From Candidatus Bathyarchaeota archaeon (GTDB lineage Archaea; Thermoproteota; Bathyarchaeia; Bathyarchaeales; Bathyarchaeaceae), in contig CP070826.1 of the NCBI GenBank assembly GCA_020344435.1, positions 819,273 to 827,870 of the forward strand: a DNA stretch of 8,598 nt, given 5' to 3'. This document shows, piece by piece, positions 5,829 to 8,598 of this stretch (position 1 is the first letter of the stretch; every line of letters begins with the position of its first letter). The notes under the pieces were generated by a model that had not been told where the DNA came from, ran no database searches, and was given only the letters and a program-made list of their open reading frames with translations. The position numbers were made by a program, and so were the translations under genes.

Positions 5829-6818
5829 ATGTTTAACCGCTTTTTGAAACACAAAAGAGGCGTGAGCACAATCATAGGTGTCGTCTTCTTCGTCTTGGTC
5901 TTCATCGGGGGCTTCAGCTTGATCTCATGGGAGATAATGCGATATGACGAGTACATAGGGACCGTTAACGAGAGAAACCGATTTGAATGGGAAAGACAAA
6001 ATGAAATAATCGAAATCGTGGACATGTCTGTGGTTGATTCACTCAATATTTCGATCACAAATAAGGGCGCTGTTACAGCTCATCTGGTAGATCTGTGGAT
6101 CACAGAATTCAACACAACTGTAAATTGGCATAAGCTCTTTCTCATAGACTACCATGTCAACTCAGGAGACACTATTAGTGTCATTGGGGCAGACATAGAC
6201 ATACCTGAGCTTGATCCACGTCTCACCTACGACGTAAAAATCGTCACAGAGAGAGGGAATATCGCCGTGGGCACATACTCATACTCAGAGTCTGTGTTGC
6301 CCCCGCAACCAGGAGACTATCCAACGATAATAATTGGCGCACTGATGTTGGATCTTGAGCACGTCCGTTATTTCTCCTTCACGCACACCTTCAATCGATT
6401 GAGCAACTATCCAGAGGGCATTCGTGGTTTTAATGTTCCAGCTACAACGGACTTGGCATTTGGATGCTTCCTGACAAATGTAGACCCTGCGAATCGAACA
6501 ATAGTGCTTGATCAGCATTCACTGATGTGGTTCACTATCCCCGTATCAGATGTGCCCCACAATAAGTGGTGGTACATTGTGAATGTTGCAGATGATGGAA
6601 CAATATCTTCAACCTATTCTGATATAGTTCTTGAACATGGGGAGACAAAGCTAATCGTCTTCGCATCGGATGATGCTGTCAACGTTTCGGGCTTTGGAAG
6701 GCAGGATACACCGAAAGGGGGTGTGTCTGTGTCTGTCTTCTTGCTCTTCCATGGAACGATCGGAGGAGAGCCTTACGGACAGAATATACCTTTTGTCTCA
6801 CTGTACATCCAACCGTAA
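5829..6818 (+). CDS. Long pilin-like secreted protein C2
   Basis: This is 329 residues with a strong ATG start. The signal is KHKRG/VSTIIGVVFFVLVFIGG, with one helix to about residue 34, followed by a charged, aromatic segment (RYDEYIGTVNERNRFEWER). Residues about 60-145 form a beta domain with NISITNKGAVTAHLVDLW and an end VKIVTERGN. A proline-rich linker (PPQPGDYP) leads to the C-terminal domain (about 166-329). That domain is nearly the same as in B2: FNVPATTDLAFGC, TNVDPANRTIVLD, PVSDVPHNKWWY, GGVSVSVFLLFHGTIGGEP, GQNIPFVSLYI. The front half differs from A2 and B2, so domain exchange or conversion of the C-terminal half is likely. It is a surface protein of the filament system, with no enzyme motif seen. 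Confidence 0.82.
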   Translation: MFNRFLKHKRGVSTIIGVVFFVLVFIGGFSLISWEIMRYDEYIGTVNERNRFEWERQNEIIEIVDMSVVDSLNISITNKGAVTAHLVDLWITEFNTTVNWHKLFLIDYHVNSGDTISVIGADIDIPELDPRLTYDVKIVTERGNIAVGTYSYSESVLPPQPGDYPTIIIGALMLDLEHVRYFSFTHTFNRLSNYPEGIRGFNVPATTDLAFGCFLTNVDPANRTIVLDQHSLMWFTIPVSDVPHNKWWYIVNVADDGTISSTYSDIVLEHGETKLIVFASDDAVNVSGFGRQDTPKGGVSVSVFLLFHGTIGGEPYGQNIPFVSLYIQP

Positions 6819-6834
6819 CAATGACCCAAACGAA

Positions 6835-6853
6835 CTTTCCTTCTTTTATCTTT
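6835..6853 (+). terminator. T-rich terminator after cassette C
   Basis: CTTTCCTTCTTTTATCTTT lies 17 nt after the C2 stop codon. A long pyrimidine/T-rich tract without a hairpin is the usual archaeal termination signal, and it would separate cassette C from the broken gene that follows. Confidence 0.5.
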
Positions 6854-6856
6854 AAT

Positions 6857-7379
6857 GCGCGCGCGATGACTATCCGATCATAGTTGCCCCTGACGAGTCG
6901 GTGAGATTGTCATCTGCTACGAAGGCTCCAAGCGAAACAGGATGGGAATGAAGCAACTCGTACTGGCCCTGTGGAAGAGGCGGCCTTCCCATCGGAATAT
7001 GGAAGGGAGACACTCCTGAAGGAGCCATCGTCATGACTGCTCTCCTCGCGCGCGCGAGAGAGATATGACGTTAACATCCTACATCCATCTCTGGGTCACC
7101 TTGGATAGTGCATCGATGAACCAATGGAGAAGGTTCTACATCATCGACGTTGCCCCAGACGGAACTCAATCTGAATATACAAGCCTGACAATTCCATATG
7201 AAGAAGAAAGGCTGTTGGTCCTCGCCTCAGATGAGCGAGATGTCTTCCGGAAACAGAACCTTCCCGGCTCTCATTTTCCAGACGACACAGTTCAGAGCAC
7301 CTATCTCCGGATCTACGAATTCTTTGAGGAAGACTCCTTCGCGCAGAACGTGCCATTCGTCGCGTTCTTCATGACTTAA
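6857..7379 (+). pseudogene. Broken long pilin-like gene D (no N-terminus, in-frame stop, CG-tract frameshift)
   Basis: The reading frame 7065-7379 encodes HLWVTLDSASMNQWRRFYII, DVAPDGT, ERLLVLASD and the tail FAQNVPFVAFF. These line up with C2 (LMWFTIPVSDVPHNKWWYIV, NVADDGT, KLIVFASD, YGQNIPFVSLY). There is no signal peptide. Upstream, another frame (6856 onward) reads DDYPIIVAPDE, a TGA at 6949-6951, then SNSYWPCGRGG and GAIVMTALL. It runs into the (CG)5 tract at 7047-7056. Taking out one CG unit joins this frame to the downstream one. The joined segment MTALLARERDMTLTSYIHLW aligns without gaps to LTNVDPANRTIVLDQHSLMW of C2, with few identities but the right T, R, L and W. The gene therefore seems to be a decayed paralogue that begins at a second CG tract (6857-6865). 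The similarity upstream of 7020 is weak. Confidence 0.65.
7045..7058. repeat. Palindromic (CG)5 tract at the frameshift of gene D
   Basis: CTCGCGCGCGCGAG is a perfect 14-bp palindrome. Outside it, TCTC and AGAG can pair with one bulged C. It holds the point where the two frames of the broken gene D meet. Dinucleotide tracts of this kind change length easily by slippage. Confidence 0.75.
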
Positions 7380-7410
7380 ACCATTGTATGCGATGGGCTG
7401 TCCTAATCCC

Positions 7411-8127
7411 TCATTGGATTACTTTAGCAGTTATTCCATCGACTCTCACTGCCCTTACTCCACCAGTCTTTGTGTTCTGAAACCCGACCTCATAGACAGG
7501 AGCGTAAATTATTGCCCTCTCGGAAATCTCAAAAATCTCTTTGACAACACGCTCTATCTCTTGAGGTCTCCTCACAATCTTTGATCGGATAACACCAACC
7601 TCCATATCCGCCGGAATCTCAGGCTTCCCTATCTTCTCACTAAACTCAGTCAAGGTCTTCTCGGGCTCTTCCTCAGAGGGCGCCTCGGGCACCTGATCCG
7701 GCGCAACCTCATGTCCCATCTTATCAAGAATGAGGTAAGCCGCATCCTCATAGAACAAGCGCTCCATTCCCACAAGCCGAATCACCCTGAGACCCTTCTT
7801 CGCGGGCTTTTCCGGAGAAAGTGTTTTGAAGCTCTGCTTCAAAAGGATGACCTCCTGTACATCTTCATCAACATCAACCGTATAGACCCTCTTCCGATAA
7901 TAGTCAATACTGTACTTCCCCCGCACAACAAGGTACGGCTCATAAGATTTGCTGACAGAAACGCATTTAACCTCCTCTGGTCTAGGCTTCAAAAAGCCCA
8001 GCCGGACAAACAATTTGTCCTTCATCTTCTCCCCCGTGATCTTCGCCACCGTAGGGTCAACGAGAGTCTTGTAAACAATCGTCTTCCTCTCAACTACCTT
8101 TTCAGGAATAGACTCAACCGCACTCAA
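7411..8127 (-). CDS. Uncharacterised soluble protein, 238 residues
   Basis: I do not recognise the family. The start is a TTG at 8127, chosen because GGAGG (8136-8140) sits 8 nt upstream and an in-frame TGA lies just before. The protein has no signal peptide or membrane segment and is rich in K, E, V and R, so it is likely cytoplasmic. Two strand-rich blocks look alike: about 65-95 (YLVVRGKYSIDYYRKRVYTV, then DVDEDVQEVI) and about 207-237 (IIYAPVYEVGFQNTKTGG, then VRVDGITAKVI). The second recalls the PepSY-type Y-x-V...VDG.TG.V pattern, but this is only a resemblance. Between them are LRVIRLVGMERLFYEDAAYL and an acidic, proline-rich linker (about 140-172). It runs toward gene D (31-nt gap) and is divergent from pilin E. 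No operon partner is visible on its strand. Confidence 0.75.
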   Translation of the reverse strand: MSAVESIPEKVVERKTIVYKTLVDPTVAKITGEKMKDKLFVRLGFLKPRPEEVKCVSVSKSYEPYLVVRGKYSIDYYRKRVYTVDVDEDVQEVILLKQSFKTLSPEKPAKKGLRVIRLVGMERLFYEDAAYLILDKMGHEVAPDQVPEAPSEEEPEKTLTEFSEKIGKPEIPADMEVGVIRSKIVRRPQEIERVVKEIFEISERAIIYAPVYEVGFQNTKTGGVRAVRVDGITAKVIQ

Positions 8128-8135
8128 TCATCAAA

Positions 8136-8140
8136 CCTCC
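8136..8140 (-). promoter_or_regulatory. Shine-Dalgarno site deciding the TTG start of the minus-strand gene
   Basis: On the minus strand this reads GGAGG, 8 nt before the TTG start at 8127. Spacing and sequence are close to ideal and support a TTG start although no in-frame ATG is near. Confidence 0.65.
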
Positions 8141-8156
8141 AACATAAAGCTCCAGA

Positions 8157-8183
8157 GAAATATATCCAGACCAGTCTTAAGTA
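8157..8183 (-). promoter_or_regulatory. Possible promoter of the minus-strand gene, with part of the shared element
   Basis: Read on the minus strand, GATACTTAAGACTGG is followed by the TATA-like GGATATATTTC. CTTAAGACTG (8172-8181) is an exact 10-base match to the cassette B element and also stands just upstream of a TATA-like box. From the TATA centre to the TTG start is about 35 nt, which leaves room for the GGAGG site in a short leader. Confidence 0.4.
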
Positions 8184-8306
8184 TCCTCCGAACAGAACAA
8201 GTGCCTGAGTTGATTCTGGATACTTACCTTCGCTTCATAACGGTTTTTGCACCCACATTCTCATGTTCTACCAAGCATCAGTTGACAATGTAGAGCGGGT
8301 AGATAG

Positions 8307-8598
8307 TTGCGCCTCAAGCAAGATCAACGCGGATTAAGCAACGTGGTAGTCTTCATCCTAGGCCTCGTCATAATAGTAGTCATAGTCTCAAATGTCTTCC
8401 TATGGAACTACGAAATGAACCAACTTGACTGGGAGAAGATGCAGGAGAATATGGAAATCACCGATGTCGAACGTGTAACCTATTCATCCTGGTTCACAGC
8501 CCTAAATGAATATATCATAAGCGCAGGCAGCCACATTGGCGGAAACTACGCAGACACACAAGCAGTCGATGACAGCTATGAAACTTTCAGAGAGGCTC
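8307..8598 (+). CDS. Pilin-like secreted protein E, N-terminal part
   Basis: This frame is open to the right edge (97 codons visible). The TTG at 8307 directly follows an in-frame TAG and is the first usable start; a GTG at 8342 would lose the signal. The N-terminus RLKQDQRG/LSNVVVFILG plus a very hydrophobic helix (about 12-33) is a clear archaeal class III signal, with processing expected near RG/LS. The helix ends in FLWNYEMNQLDWEKMQENME, like the aromatic, acidic stretch after the helix in C2. Then come SSWFTALNEY, SAGSHIGGNY and DTQAVDDSYETF, probably the start of an extracellular beta domain. It belongs to the same kind of secreted protein as the other cassettes but not to the A1/B1 or A2/B2 subgroup. 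No clear promoter or ribosome site was found upstream. Confidence 0.7.
   Translation, partial: MRLKQDQRGLSNVVVFILGLVIIVVIVSNVFLWNYEMNQLDWEKMQENMEITDVERVTYSSWFTALNEYIISAGSHIGGNYADTQAVDDSYETFREA

Noticed and set aside
6870..7034. Minus-strand 54-codon ORF suggesting an inverted pilin segment between CG tracts
   Set aside because: The plus strand over the same bases gives a frame that joins the downstream pilin fragment after a one-CG change and aligns without gaps, so the antisense ORF is better seen as a shadow. Flipping the segment would not restore an open frame because of a TAG.
7711..8208. 165-codon plus-strand ORF
   Set aside because: It is antisense to the 238-residue minus-strand gene, which has a near-ideal GGAGG-8-TTG start and protein-like composition. 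The plus-strand product lacks such support.
1..8598. tRNA, rRNA, CRISPR array or insertion sequence
   Set aside because: No repeat-spacer pattern, transposase-like protein or recognisable RNA gene was seen on either strand by eye. The repeats present are paralogous genes, promoter copies and CG tracts.

Overview
The window is probably archaeal. It opens with the end of an archaeal TadC/FlaJ-type (T2SSF) membrane platform, followed by a run of secreted proteins with archaeal class III (type IV pilin-like) signal peptides. Each signal has a basic stretch, then (R/K)-G/A plus a S/N-x-V/I pattern, then one hydrophobic helix. T-rich termination tracts, BRE/TATA-like promoters and TTG/GTG starts with GGAGG-type ribosome sites fit a TACK-type archaeon. 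A Bathyarchaeia-like lineage is my guess from protein style and cannot be proved here.

Layout: (1) 1-1311, 3' part of the platform gene. (2) 1389-2945, cassette A: a shared promoter element, a short pilin-like gene (A1) and a long pilin-like gene (A2), overlapping by 23 nt. (3) 3171-4795, cassette B: the same layout, with a 23-nt overlap again. (4) 4796-5294, a decayed stretch with a hairpin, CG-rich tracts, a degenerate copy of the promoter element and an N-terminal remnant of a long pilin. (5) 5288-6818, cassette C: the same promoter element, a divergent short pilin (C1) and a long pilin (C2). (6) 6857-7379, a broken fourth long-pilin gene (D). It has lost its N-terminus, carries an in-frame stop and has a frameshift at a (CG)5 tract. 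(7) 7411-8127, minus strand, an unrecognised 238-residue soluble protein. (8) 8307-8598, the start of another pilin-like gene (E), cut by the window edge.

How the genes may work together: the platform protein would anchor assembly of a type IV filament. The short and long secreted proteins look like paired subunits (core pilin plus larger tip, adhesin or minor pilin), made from co-regulated duplicated bicistronic cassettes. The pairing, the duplication, the shared upstream element and the decayed copies are visible in the sequence. The filament role is inferred from family knowledge.

The most notable points are the array of paralogous two-gene pilin cassettes under one recurrent promoter/operator element, mosaic exchange between the long pilins, and CG-repeat tracts sitting exactly at broken gene ends.
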